Positions 12,447-23,235 of a stretch of DNA of 64,000 nt are shown one piece after another. The notes under the pieces are model-generated. The model did no database searches. It was given only the letters and a program-made list of their open reading frames with translations, and had not been told where the DNA came from. A program made the translations under genes and the position numbers. Origin of the DNA: Cymbidium sinense (taxonomy: Eukaryota; Streptophyta; Magnoliopsida; Asparagales; Orchidaceae). Location of the stretch: positions 275,888,413 through 275,952,412 of the forward strand of contig CM038215.1 in assembly GCA_021442155.1 (NCBI GenBank), given 5' to 3'. The number at the start of each line of letters is the position of its first letter. The stretch's first letter is position 1.

Positions 12447-14930
12447 AAAAAATTAATTGTGGTGTTTATTTTTGAGATGTGGGACACCATGTAGATCTTA
12501 GGGGGTACTTATTGAAGTGATTGGGTATGACATTAAAGAATGATGCACTATCTCAAAAGGTAGAAGTCATCACCTTATAATGGACCTAATCACCTAATAA
12601 TGACTCCTAAGGTATGATGGGTCTTCGAATATACTAGAGATATTTCCCCTACTTTACATGGAAAAGTAAAGTAGGGTTTATTTTAAGTCGGGTTCATTAA
12701 ATTCCTTATGGAGGCAAGCCCCCATAGTTAATTACATCCTAAGGAATGGGAATTCCTTAAGAATACTCTTGATTAAAGTAGAAATTAAGGTCTCCAAAGA
12801 TTTCAAGGCTAGACTATCAAAAGATTATTTGTACTGGAAAATTAAATATGATTATTCAAGGAGAAGACTTATTATCAAAGCCAAAGGGAATGAGTAGAAA
12901 ATGCTCATGATATTATAAAGACTAGTGAGCATTCTAATCTATCCTATGGTTGGGCTTTATATGTTTAAAGTTGAAGAGATTAATTTTATTGAAATTAACA
13001 TTTTATTAGAAAGCTAGGACTTATAATCCAAGAACACAAGGTTGTGGAAATGCCTAAGAGGTGAGGATTTATGCTAGTAGCTTAAAGAAAATAGCAACCT
13101 TAGACCCTCTATCTAGGGATCTTTGGCATAAGACAAAGCACGACCTAAGTCTAAGAGAAAATGGGCATAAGGTTCACCTCCATAAGAGAGAATAAACCAC
13201 CCACATTATAACTGAGTGGCCAGCTAACTCCTACGATTTTGAAACCATGTAGGAAATCTTATGCATTTGCAAGATAGTTGGGCTATTATTAATTTAGAAA
13301 AAGACAAAAGTCCTTAAACCCACTCCCTAAGAGACGAGAGCATGAGTGGTATGAGTAATGACTTATTCTACAAATGCAAATCTTTTCAAATTTTATTTGA
13401 TTTTTGACACTTCATTTTGACAAAGGTTGTGGAATTTTGTATGCCTATATGAATGATGAAGTTAAATTATAAGCTAAATCAGCGAGAAAGAAATGTTTTC
13501 CACCACAGAGGAAGCCCTCAAAGGTCAAGCCTTCCCCTATCGTACAAGGATGGATACCCTCTCTTAGTAAGAGTGAAGCAATATGCATGCATGATGTGAG
13601 ACATACAACATTCAGCTAAGGGATTGCTAAATCTTTTAATTATTTTGATTTAATGCCTAGGATTTATGTGAGGTTATGAATTATTTAAAACTTTATTTAT
13701 GAGTTATAGTTGGGTAAAATATTTATTTTTTCTAAGAGCCTATCTGCAGACATTCAAACATCAATCATTTAAGAAACTAAGAAAAGCATGTCATTTCTAG
13801 TACACATCCTTGACAAATCATCAACCAATTTTATAACTATCATGAAAGAATAAAAGGTCGATGGTAAGCATACACACCCAAAAAAAAGATGGGTATCTAC
13901 CTTATACAACCCAAAATTACAAATAATAATTACAACTTATAATGAATGAATGCTATGGGTGGTCTTCATTCTTCATTCTTCATGTCTTTAGTTCTTTTCT
14001 TTGATTTAATTTGCTCCACTCAAAGACTTCACATGGCCTCCCAAGACAAAGCCTTCTAGCTAATGCTCATCTTTATTTCCTATAGCACTAGTCTTAATTC
14101 CTAATTACAAAAGTACATTAAGAATAGAAAAAGTAAATCTAACTACACCTACAAAATAGAGGTTAGTTAAACATACATACAATCTCAAGCAGTTATATCA
14201 TAATTTGGGCTTAGCACCTCGCACATGGGTAACCAAGCCCATCCTAACTTGAATAATTCCTAGGGGCTTAAGCAACTGCAAAGAGAGCATTTATATTTAT
14301 TTTAATCAACCCCCTTAAATATAATCCCTGTAAAAATATGATTAGGCTAATCATGGCTACCATCCAATGAGGCATACACCTAACATCCAGCCTACAATAA
14401 TACATCACAAACCAAAATATACATCATACCAAGAACCACCCTAAAGCTAGAAGTAGTGACTTAATTCTAATGAGTGTATAAGGCTTGTGTGTTCTGAGGC
14501 ATTAGAGTTATAGTTCTAAGTTTAGAAGGATTTAATTTAACATGAAGGGTTGGTTTCACTTGAAGTTATTTAATTGATTTAAGAATTTTAATTTGTGTTT
14601 TCTTTATTTCATTTGACTACACTTTAGCAACTAAGTTTTATAAAGAGAAGAAAAATAGATTGCCCTCTTTCATCCCTACCCAATACATTTTAAAGCATGT
14701 AAATTTGATTTAGCTCTCTTTAGTGAATGGCTTATTACAAATTATAACTTAATTCTAAGTTTAGGCTCACTTTTAATAATCTTATTTAATATGAAAGGTA
14801 TCTTAGGATTAATTCAATTGAATTACTATCACATGCATATGATATTAATCCTACATATACCTGTACATACAATATTTTTTTTTACAATTAGATGATGAAT
14901 GTAGATGTAAAGAAAAATGAGATTTTAATT
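12447..14930. other. AT-rich stretch without recognisable genes
   Basis: Both strands were scanned. There is no long frame, no LTR or transposase motif, and no telomere-like repeats. The sequence looks like ordinary decayed AT-rich intergenic or transposon-derived DNA. Confidence 0.5.
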
Positions 14931-15715
14931 CATTAGGTAAATGGACATACAAGTGTATCAAAGTTTTAAGCAGATACTTTTCCATTATTAAACTAGGGGA
15001 ATGAGGTAAAGACCTCATTGGGGCTACTTAAAGCCTTGCATCCCCAGAATGTCCAGAATAGTTATACCCACTATTCTTGAATACACATGAATGTATAAGT
15101 GACTATAAGAATGGAAAATCATGCAAAAATTTGTATTTCTCTCAATTAAATTATTTATATATGTGAGCTAAACTTGAAAAGGAGATGTTCATTCATTAGC
15201 TAAATGCACATACAAGTGTATAAAAGTTATAAGTGGATACTTCACCATTGTTAAACCAAGGCAGTGAGGTAAAGACCTCATTGGGGCTACTTAAAGCCTT
15301 GCATCCCTGGAATGTCCAAACTAGATATACCCACTATTCTTGAATACACATGAATGTACAAGTGACTACAAGAATTAGAAATCATGCAAAAGTTATATTT
15401 CTTTCAATTGAATTATTTATACACATGAGCTAAAGTTGAGAAGAAGATTTTCATTCATTAGCTAAATGCACATACAAGTGTATATAAGTTTTAAACAGAT
15501 ACTTCACCATTGTTATACTAGGGGAGTGAGGTAAAGACCTCCTTGGGGTTACTTAAAGACTTGCATCCCCGGAATGTCCATACTAGATATATCTACTATT
15601 CTTGAATACACATGAATGTATAAGTTACTACAAGAATGGAAAATCATGCAAAAATTATATTTCTTTTAATTGAATTATTTATACATCTGAGCTAAAGTTC
15701 TATCTACATTCTAAC
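14931..15715. repeat. Three-copy tandem repeat, ~262-bp unit
   Basis: The motif cattag(g/c)taaatg(g/c)acatacaag recurs at 14931, 15194 and 15455, giving periods of 263 and 261. Each unit also contains gaggtaaagacctc, cttggggttact- or cattggggctact-type sequence, cttgcatccc, ctattcttgaatacacatga and, near the end, a gagctaaa motif. Copies differ by scattered substitutions and small indels. No coding frame runs through the unit. Confidence 0.9.
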
Positions 15716-17561
15716 ATAAAATACATTGGAATGAATTCAAACAAATATTGTGTCCTTTTCAAATGGAATATACACTAGTTAACATTCAAACTTTATGTAA
15801 ATTCATGTATACTAAAGAAAGAGAACTCCATATCACATGTTCTAAGCCATAGACACATGCAAGCTTATAAATATTTATAAATATTATCACTCCAAATGTT
15901 GTAGTTGACTTATAAACTTTCAAAAATAACTTTGGTTTAATAGTGATAATAGCCACACTTATATTAAATAAAATCAACACATGCAAGCTTGACATAAAGG
16001 GAACCATTTGATTTAGTTAATTTTGCAAAAGATGAATGCATGAATCAAATGACATGCAACATTTAATATGAATGGAGAGGAATAACTAAACATAAACACA
16101 TGATTTCATTCAATTAAATTAATTCCTAAGGACAATCATATCAAATAAAAACATTTCAAACAAATCAAAGTTTCTTATGTCACTTTTAACTTTTATGTTT
16201 CGATATGATTTAATGAAATGAAGAAAAGTTTATTGATCCTAACCCATTCCCATGTTTGTGAATTGATTTAGTTTAATAAAATGTAATTAAGTGGATTGTA
16301 TGGATTAATTAGGTTGTAATATGCATTAAATCCACTAATTAACTCTAACCTATGTTACTTTAAAGTAATTAATTAAATTATTATGAGCCAACATGATATG
16401 CATGTAAAATAACTTACAATGATCCTAAGAAATGAAAGGGCCTAATGCAATTAGCTCACAATTATTGACTAATTAGATTAACAAACTTAATTAATTACTT
16501 TTATGATTTTCCAACACATATGGGTAAATCATAATTTCATTAACTCTCTTTAGGCTATTAAACACTAAACGATCTATCCATGAATCAATTAATGAAGATC
16601 AGATATGATTGTAATTTTGATTTGATTAATCAAATAATTAATTAATTAATCAATTTCTCTTACTTAATTTTCCAAATTGATTAATTATCCTCCAAATGAA
16701 ATGGATTTAAGGAATGGGTTGAGAAAGAGGTCCCAATCATATTCCATAAATCCAATCTTTTAATGAAATAAATTATAGGAAACAATTAGGAAAGAAGTCC
16801 TAATCATTTTGCTCTAATATTTTATATGAATAACTAATTAAATAAAGCTTAGTCAATTTTAATTAATAGTTAAATTAATTATAATTAAGGATATGTCTCA
16901 TAACTAAATTTCTTTTTTGACTTTTACCATCTATATATAATAATTAGGGATTAAATTGATTTTTATAATTGACATTAATAAATTGTTTTCAAACAAATTT
17001 TTATATTTGATTATAATATTTATAATGTTATTGGTTTAGTTAATTTTTTTTATACAAAGTTTTACATAAATTTTATGATAATTTAATTTGTACATTTTTT
17101 TTGGAATTTTTTTTATCACATATTATTTCTTTCTTTTTTTATTCTAAAGATTGATTAACTCCTTTTTTTTTGATCTATTAAATTTAATAATAAAATAAAA
17201 TATTGATTAATCGTGATCATTCGATCAAAGATCAAATGGCATGAGTTAATCATGGCTTGATAGGTGCAATCAAATCACTATGCTATTTAGCCTAATCAAA
17301 ACTATTAACTTCAAACACATAAAATGAATAGTCTTACTTTTGTCTCAAAACTCTCATTGAAAGGATTAAAAAGTAAAGTGCATGGGCTCTAAAGGTTGGA
17401 TCCTAATGATGCTTACATTCAACACATTAAACATGAGATCTCTAAGGGTTTTTAGAATTATACCTCATTAGAGCTAATGTCCGGTGGATTCTGACCAAGA
17501 GGTTGCTTTGTTTGGAAGAAATAAAGCCCTATTGAGGTGCTTATTGGGCTGTATCAATACT
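15716..17561. other. Very AT-rich stretch without recognisable genes
   Basis: Many runs of attaattaa and poly(T)/poly(A) occur (for example 16620-16680 and 17040-17180). The small - frame at 15786-16007 shows no recognised domain. The segment near 17340-17560 directly follows the deformylase pseudogene on the - strand and could be its former 3' UTR, but no defining signal is visible. Confidence 0.5.
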
Positions 17562-18625
17562 TTAGCTATCATTCTTTTTATTTTCTCCTATGGTTTTCTT
17601 CCTCCTCACTTTCTCATAGACACTTGGCTTTAGGCATCTTACTGGATGAGGAAAATCTAGATTCTTGACTTTTTTGAATGTTCTTAGAACAATCTTATCC
17701 ACATATGTAGTCCCATTTAGATGATCAAACTCATGCTGTAATATGTGAGCCATCCATCCGTAAGTAATTTTATAGGTTGACCAAAATGATCATGACTCAC
17801 CTCCACCTATAGATGCCGCTCTACCATAGCTCTAAATCCATCAATGCTCAAACATCTTTCAAAGAATAAAGCAAGTTTTTCTTCCCTTCTTCTGAAGCTT
17901 TGGATTAATTATTGCCAGCAAATCAAAAGGTCGATGGTCTTCTGCATCTGTTTCACTCTTAGGAGCGTATCTAATGTATTCCTTTATTTCTTCAAGAAAA
18001 ATAATCTTCACCTAGATTATATATATATGATGTCTTAGGGCATTGATAATAATAGGTTCAAAAGCCTCTAGAAGCTGAGCATACCACTATGGATCATTAA
18101 AGAACCCTCCAGGTGCTACCAGCAGTGCCTTTGATTTGGAATTTTTGTATAGATCATTGAGGATGGTTTTCAGGGCAATTAAATCCCCAACATACTGCTC
18201 TGCATCAATACTTGCACCTATTCCATGTTCACTCAGCTCATTTCCCTCAAAGGAAGACCAATCTATGGAGCAACGAGGTTGGCACTAGGGTCCTTCTACA
18301 TGACCACAATCATGTCATCTATGATCTTTTGGATCTTCTTCAAACTGATCTATTCCATTAATACCTCAACAATGGGCTCGTGGAGGACCAAATCAATGGC
18401 CTTAGCATTTTTAGGTAGGGATTCTTTCTTCACACTGAATCCAGAGAACCATCCACCAGAGACCTTCAAAGGGGCTCTTTTGTGACCAGCGATGCAATGG
18501 GAGAAGCGATGAAGAACGGGATCTATGCTTGGGCCTGGAAAGTAGTGGTCTTTATGGAAGAGGATGGAGGCATAGAGGGATAGTTCACTTGTGGCTAGGC
18601 CATGTGAGTGGCATGGTTTGATCGA
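17562..18625 (-). pseudogene. Peptide deformylase 1A pseudogene interrupted by a heparanase-like segment
   Basis: Peptide deformylase 1A is the organellar enzyme that removes the formyl group from nascent proteins. On the - strand, a G-G-W-F-S-G-F segment (near 18440-18465) matches the A-G-W-F-x-G-L start of the mature enzyme. Then come V-L-H-E-P, K-I-Q-K-I-I-D-D-M and L-V-A-P-stop-I-G-L-P-L-R (motif 1, G-x-G-L-A-A-P-Q, degraded). After a 240-bp foreign segment (18006-18245) it resumes with I-I-F-L-E-E-I-K-E-Y, R-P-F-D-L-L-A-I-I-N-P-K-L, R-C-L-S-I-D-G-F-R (motif 2, usually E-G-C-L-S) and [10 protein letters not shown] (motif 3, metal-binding H-E-x-x-H, intact). At least three in-frame stops precede the foreign segment and frameshifts follow it. 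No introns interrupt the homology. The frame is open up to 18625 without a start codon. Confidence 0.85.
18006..18245 (-). pseudogene. Heparanase-like (GH79) gene fragment inside the deformylase sequence
   Basis: Plant heparanase-like proteins are GH79 glycoside hydrolases acting on cell-wall or apoplastic glucuronides. The - strand reads G-N-E-L-S-E-H-G-I-G-A-S, then E-Q-Y-V-G-D-L-I-A-L-K, L-V-A-P-G-G-F-F-N-D-P and, after an in-frame TAG, W-Y-A-Q-L-L-E and R-H-H-I-Y-(2-nt shift)-N-L-G. These match the family's conserved G-N-E-L (E is the acid/base residue), A-x-Q-Y-x-x-D-x-x-x-L, G-P-G-G-F and H-H-I-Y-N-L-G blocks in order. The segment replaces nothing: deformylase homology stops at P-L-R and continues at I-I-F-L on the other side, so it sits exactly between two deformylase codons. 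Confidence 0.8.
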
Positions 18626-19053
18626 TCAATTGAAAATTCATGGGATGTCTTATGTTCTTTTTACAGGTAGCCAAATTTATGGGGGCTAGTCAGGATCAAG
18701 GAAGTCTCGATTAGATACTTTCTACATGCTACTGTGTCTCAATTTTGGAGAAAGTGAGGGAAGAGAGGTCACATAATGGAGGAAGATGGAGGCATCGATG
18801 CTGCTTGGGTCAACTAGGCTTCACTTGGTTGGGAAGAAGAGATGGATGTGAGGGAGAGTTTTCTTTTGGCTTTGAGTCCAGCAGAGGAGAGATGCTCAGA
18901 GAGATTTTTATTTTGTATTTCTTAGGGCCGGTTGGGATGGGAGAGCTGCTCTTAAGTAAAGTAGGAATGAGAGGGCTTCAGTTCCTCTTGCCTGAAGGGA
19001 GATGAGAAAAAAGATGGGGCCTCATTTTTTTTAGTGTGTCATTTTTTCTGCTA

Positions 19054-19056
<3 letters not shown>
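18626..19056. other. Upstream flank of the deformylase chimera
   Basis: On the - strand this would be the upstream part of the pseudogene (transit peptide, 5' UTR or promoter). I recognise no domain; the frame upstream of 18625 has stops. The + strand frame 18745-19005 shows nothing known and is probably chance. Confidence 0.4.

Positions 19057-19096
<40 letters not shown>
19057..19096. repeat. (GA)n microsatellite, about 20 units
   Basis: An uninterrupted GA dinucleotide run of about 40 bp. On the - strand it is a CT run located upstream of the deformylase chimera, a position where CT-rich 5' leaders are common in plants. Confidence 0.95.
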
Positions 19097-19102
<6 letters not shown>

Positions 19103-19874
19103 CTTTGTCCTACATGCTCAACTTCTCCCACATTCCCCATTTTTATTTCTTTTTTTTGAATTTTTTATGTGTTATCATGATCACATAAATTAGCAAGGAG
19201 TAGGTCATTTAATAGTTTTGTCATTTTGACAATTTTTTTTAAATTTGGTGAAACGTGATTTTCTTAAAAAAATGATTTTAAAAGTTTACATAATTTTAAT
19301 AACTTTAGTAAATAATTGAATGAAAATTTATAAGTTTTGTATAAAATAATATAATTTTAATTATGATTAATAATTGTTGATAATATGGATTCATAATCTG
19401 ATAAATTAATTATTTTGATTTAATGGTTAATATATTATATATATAATATTTATTTTTAGTTTTTATTTTGATGTAATTATGAATAAATGTTGTTTGATGT
19501 TTAGAACTAGTTTAATCTCTCTCTCTCTATCTCTCTCTCTCTCTATGTGTCTCTCTCACTTTCAATGCAATTTTGGATTCAATCATGGGCTTCAATCATT
19601 TGATTTGGATTTGAATTTGGTTTTTATATTTGAATTGAATTTGAGGTTTGGTTTGAGAAGGTGAACACCGGTCAAATTTAGGCTATAGAGTAGGTGAGTC
19701 TCCTTAATCCCCAAGGCATAGCCTAATCCTATGATTAACCTTTCTAAGTCTCTAGGTTTAGGTTAAGTGTTCACCTAATCACTAGAAGTGTCTTATGACT
19801 AAGGAAGTCTTAGTGTCTAGAAGATCCCTAGGTCTAAGAAGAGGAGGTTGAGAACTTACTTTAAAAGTGAGGTC
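19097..19874. other. AT-rich flank with a TC-rich microsatellite
   Basis: An imperfect (TC)n tract lies at about 19516-19558 (interrupted by tat and tgtg). The rest is AT-rich and shows no gene. The last part, about 19740-19874, leads to the 8-bp repeat at 19875 where LINE sequence resumes. Confidence 0.6.
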
Positions 19875-19895
19875 AACATTAATATGCTGAATCCA

Positions 19896-20575
19896 CATTT
19901 TTTGAAATGTAAATGGAGAGAAATTCTTTAATCTATTAGAATTATTTTTAATATAAACCAAAAGAAGAGCATGATCAAACAAGGTTCTGCTTAAATGATC
20001 TATAGAAGTAATAGGCCATTGAGTAATCCAATGAGTATTAAAAAGAATCTGGCCCAACTTTTGACAAAGTCTAGACTTTTGCCAAGTACAATTAGAACCC
20101 TTAAAACCAATATTATTAAAATTACAATCAAGGATCATCTTGGAAAATTCTTCCATGGAATGAATTTTAGGAGAGCAACCACCACCTCATTCAGAAGAGA
20201 ACAAAATTGTGTTGAAATCACCACAAACAAACCAAGGTTTACTGACAGAGGTGGCAAAATTAGTCAAGTTATCCCAAAAAAGATTTCTATCAAATCTATT
20301 ACAAGATGCATAAACATAAGAGCCCAAAACACAATAACCATCATAAGAGATTTAAGCATTGACAATTTGATGAAAATCATCAAGAATAGAAATGTCTATA
20401 AATTTATTCCAAAAACACCAAATCTTATTACTAACATAACAAAAAAGTTTATTGAAATCGATCATTTTAGCAACATGGTTAATTTTATTAGCATGAATAA
20501 GTGGCTCAAGAATAATAAGTAAGCAAATATTATGGATATGATAAATATTTTTATAACGGTTATGAATAGAGATGG
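19896..20575 (-). pseudogene. LINE copy C apurinic/apyrimidinic-type endonuclease domain
   Basis: On the - strand: I-H-N-I-C-L-L, then L-E-P-L-I-H (Glu of the E-P/E-T motif), K-P-W-F-V-C-G-D-F-N-T-I (the G-D-F-N catalytic motif) and M-E-E-F-S-K-M-I-L-D-C-N-F, G-F-K-G-S-N-C-T-W, I-D-H-L-S-R-T-L-F-D-H-A (the S-D-H motif reads F-D-H). The N-terminal W-N-x-R-G motif is broken by a frameshift and stops near 20570. In an active element this domain nicks the target to prime reverse transcription. Confidence 0.85.
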
Positions 20576-20639
20576 TATCAATCCTTCTAACATTGGAAAT
20601 TAAAAATTAAACGAAAGAAAAGAAGGGATAAAAGTTAAT

Positions 20640-21669
20640 TGAGAGAAGAGAAGGAGTCCAGAGCTTTAGTGTTTCTTAGCAATTTGGAAGAAAATTTTAA
20701 CATTTTTTCTCTTCAAATATAAAGTTTGGAAGCCATTTTCATTGCCCTTTAAATCATCATCCAAAAAAAAGATTTAGCAACATTAATCATAGATTTAGGA
20801 GAAATCATGAGAAGTGAATTTCTTCTTCAAGACACTAGAATTTATTAAAGATAAATGAGCTAGAATAATAAGGAGGGAGAAACGATTTATTAAGAAGGCA
20901 AGTGGGAACACCAAAACCTTCCTCATCATTAACCAAATTATTAGATAAAAGCAAATCTTTTTAATAAGCTAAATCATCCTAAATTTGGAATATGGAATTG
21001 GGTTTAACAACCTGATTATCATGATGTATTAAAGCCATATTCACCATTGAATTAGAATGATGCATATTATTAAATTCTTCATTTATGTTCATTATTAAAG
21101 CTTCATTTTTATATATCAAAGCCAGTAAGGATGCAAGGATTGAATCAAAGGAAAGAAAATCCTTATTCAAAAGTTTATAAAAGCTATTATTGTTCACATT
21201 AGAAGCCTTCAATTATTGAGAAGAAGTGAAAGGTAAATTAGCCTTATTTGAAACATTCAAAGAATCCTTTTTGCCAAAGTAGTTTTTTTATATTTAATAG
21301 TGGTCAGCCTAGGGATAGGAACATAAGTTTCCTTAATAGGGATTTTCTTTTTAAGGTGAGGATGAAGGATGAAACATTTAGAATTATCATGCCCATGGAT
21401 TTTATAGTGAAAACAAAAGACATGGAAATTTTCAAATTCAATTCTTTGCATGTAACCATAATTTTTAGATCCCAACTACATTTCTTTGGGGAGTTTCTTG
21501 GTAATGTCGAATTCAACAAGGATTTTAGCTACTGAAGGATGATATTTCATAGTCAATGCTAATCAATTTGAAAAAACTGACCAAATAAAGCACCCATAAC
21601 AAAAAGAAATTGATGGTTAACAAAATGGATTCACATATTGGGGAGAGAAATCTAAACCAATGATTATTA
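20640..21669 (-). pseudogene. LINE copy C ORF1 fragment with degraded zinc knuckle
   Basis: The frame 21257-21475 (-) holds C-F-H-Y-K-I-H-G-H-D-N-S-K-C: a C-x2-C-x4-H-x4-C zinc knuckle in which the second Cys is Tyr. F-I-L-H-P-H-L-K-K-K follows, as in copy D. Further downstream, 20979-21212 (-) gives N-I-N-E-E-F-N-N-M-H-H-S-N, shared with copy E. ORF1 proteins of this type bind LINE RNA. The N-terminal part is missing, and stops and frameshifts break what is left. Confidence 0.8.
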
Positions 21670-22802
21670 GGTTTAGGGTTTATTTTAGGTTGTTTGTGGT
21701 TTATGGTTTAAGGTTTAGGGTTTAGGTTAGTGTAAGGTTTAAGTTTAATTAGGGTTTAAGATTTAGGGTTTTAGAGTTTAGGGTTTATTGTTTAGGTTTT
21801 AGGTTTTAGGGTTTAGGGTTTAGGGTTTAAGATTGAGGGTTTAGGGTTTAGGGTTTTACGATTCAGGGTTTAGGGTTTAGGGAATTTTAGCATTTAGGGT
21901 TTAAGGTTTAGGGTATAGGGTTGTAGATTTTCTGTTTAGGATTTAGGGTCGTAGGTTTTGGGTTTAGGTTTTAGGGTTGAGGGTTTAAGATTTATGGGTA
22001 AGGTTCAGGGTTTTTAGTGTTTATGGTTTAGGGTTTAGGTTTAAGATTTTTTTTTATTTATGTATTTTTTATTTTTTGGTTTATTTTTGTGAATTAAGTA
22101 AATTAATAGGTTTAGGTTTATTTGTTTTATTTTATTTTTTGGTTTATTTTTTATTTTTTGGTTTTTAGTGTTTATGTTTTCATTTAGGTTTATTTTTATT
22201 TTTATTTTTATTTTGTTTATTTATTTTAGGTTTATTTAGTTTTATTTAGGATTTTTATTTTAGTTTATTTTTAGGTTTAGTTTAATTTTATTTTTATTTT
22301 ATTTTATTTTTATTTTATTTTTATTTTTAGATTTAGGTTTAGGTTTTATTTTATTTTTTTTTTATTTTATTTTATTTTAGGTTTAGTTTTTATTTTATTT
22401 TAGTTTTATTTTAAGTTTATTTTTTTTTAGTTTAGTTTAAGTTTTATTTATTTTAGTTTAGTTTTTTATTTTTCTTTTATTTTTATTTATATTTTAGTTT
22501 AGGTTTAGGTTTAGGTTTAGTGTTTAGATTTTAGAATTTTTATTTATTTTTTTTATTTTCTTTTAATTTTTTTATATATATTTTTAGGTTTTATTTATTT
22601 TTAGGTTTATGTTTTTTTTTTTTGGGTTTAGGGTTTAGGGTTTGGGGTTTAGTGTTTCAGGTTTAAAGATGTAAGTTTTCATATTTAGGGTTTAAGGTTT
22701 AGGGTTTAGAGGATTTTTTATTTTTTTTATTTAGGGTTTAAGGCTTATGGTTTAGGGTTTATGGTTCAAGGTTTAGGGTTTAGGGTTTAGGGTTTCTTGT
22801 TA
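21670..22802. repeat. Telomere-like / T-rich / telomere-like array block
   Basis: TTTAGGG-like repeats run from 21670 to about 22050. A T-rich block follows, with gaattaagtaaatt near 22090, to about 22620. TTTAGGG-like repeats then lead to the GRP copy at 22803. The same order follows LINE copy E at 31196. Confidence 0.9.
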
Positions 22803-23235
22803 AAATAGAATAAATTTTGATTCAACATTTCTTCTTTTCAATTTCTTAAACCAAGTAGCACACCAAGTTTTCTATGACATAAGCAATGACATAGATAAAA
22901 ATTAGCACACATAGAGCAAATAAAAAATGCTAGATAACTAGAACCATCTCTATTATAAAGACATAGTTCCATAATCAACAGATCGGATTGGTTGTTCTTT
23001 AGTTTTTTTAGTTCCCATAAAATCCCACCTCTCAGTATTAGGAAGTCCATGTCCGATCTCTCCTCTCGCTACCACTATAACCTCTGTCACACTTTTTGCC
23101 ACCTCCGTATCCACCATCACCTCCAGATCTCCTACCACCACTACGATAATTGCCGCCTCCGCCTTAGCCTCCAACACTATATGTCGACTGAGCCTCATTG
23201 ACGGTGATGTTCCTTCCATCAAGGTTCTGCCCATT
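22803..23235 (-). pseudogene. GRP exon-2 pseudogene, copy 3
   Basis: The acceptor CCCTAAG is intact and the exon starts N-G-Q-N-L-D-G-R-N-I-T-V-N-E-A-Q-S, the best preserved RRM end in the window. The frame continues into G-G-stop-G-G-G-G-N-Y-R-S-G-G; the stop is a GAA to TAA change also seen in copies 8 and 11. Gly-rich sequence then continues (G-G-D-G-G-Y-G-G-G) until a frameshift near the C-terminus. The complete 3' UTR module follows down to 22803. Confidence 0.88.

Larger units (their letters stand above)
12447..19874. other. 7.4-kb insertion splitting a LINE (8-bp flanking repeat)
   Basis: LINE copies B (ending 12446) and C (starting 19875) are adjacent parts of one element when aligned to full-length copy D: D reads ccaattagtgatagcgacatt...gtccacat near 48610-48655, B supplies the left part up to AACATTAA and C the right part from AACATTAA. 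The intervening 7428 bp lacks telomere-like repeats and has the base composition of ordinary AT-rich plant DNA. I see no clear terminal inverted repeats, LTRs or poly(A), so the element class is unresolved; an 8-bp duplication would fit an hAT-type insertion, and Mutator-like elements usually make 9. It carries gene fragments (17562-18625) and a local tandem repeat (14931-15715). Confidence 0.65.
19875..21669 (-). mobile_element. LINE copy C: 5' part (ORF1 C-terminal part and endonuclease)
   Basis: This is the upstream portion of the element whose 3' part is copy B. On the - strand it runs from an ORF1 fragment at 21669 to the endonuclease ending near 19900. The 5' end is truncated: relative to copy D it begins inside the DUF4283-like region (D position about 50350) and is joined directly to TTTAGGG-like repeats through gattattagg. 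Copy E has the same 5' break point. Confidence 0.85.

Noticed and set aside
12447..14930. Possible LTR retrotransposon in the insertion
   Set aside because: No TG...CA long terminal repeats, primer-binding site or gag/pol motifs could be seen, and the flanking 8-bp duplication is not the usual 4-6 bp of LTR elements.
18745..19005. + strand frame of 86 residues upstream of the (GA)n tract
   Set aside because: No domain recognised, and it lies antisense to the upstream flank of the deformylase pseudogene; too short to support alone.
19995..20522. + strand frame of 175 residues, with a similar one at 29611-30096
   Set aside because: Antisense to the LINE endonuclease in copies C and E; its conservation between the two comes from the duplicated LINE fragment.
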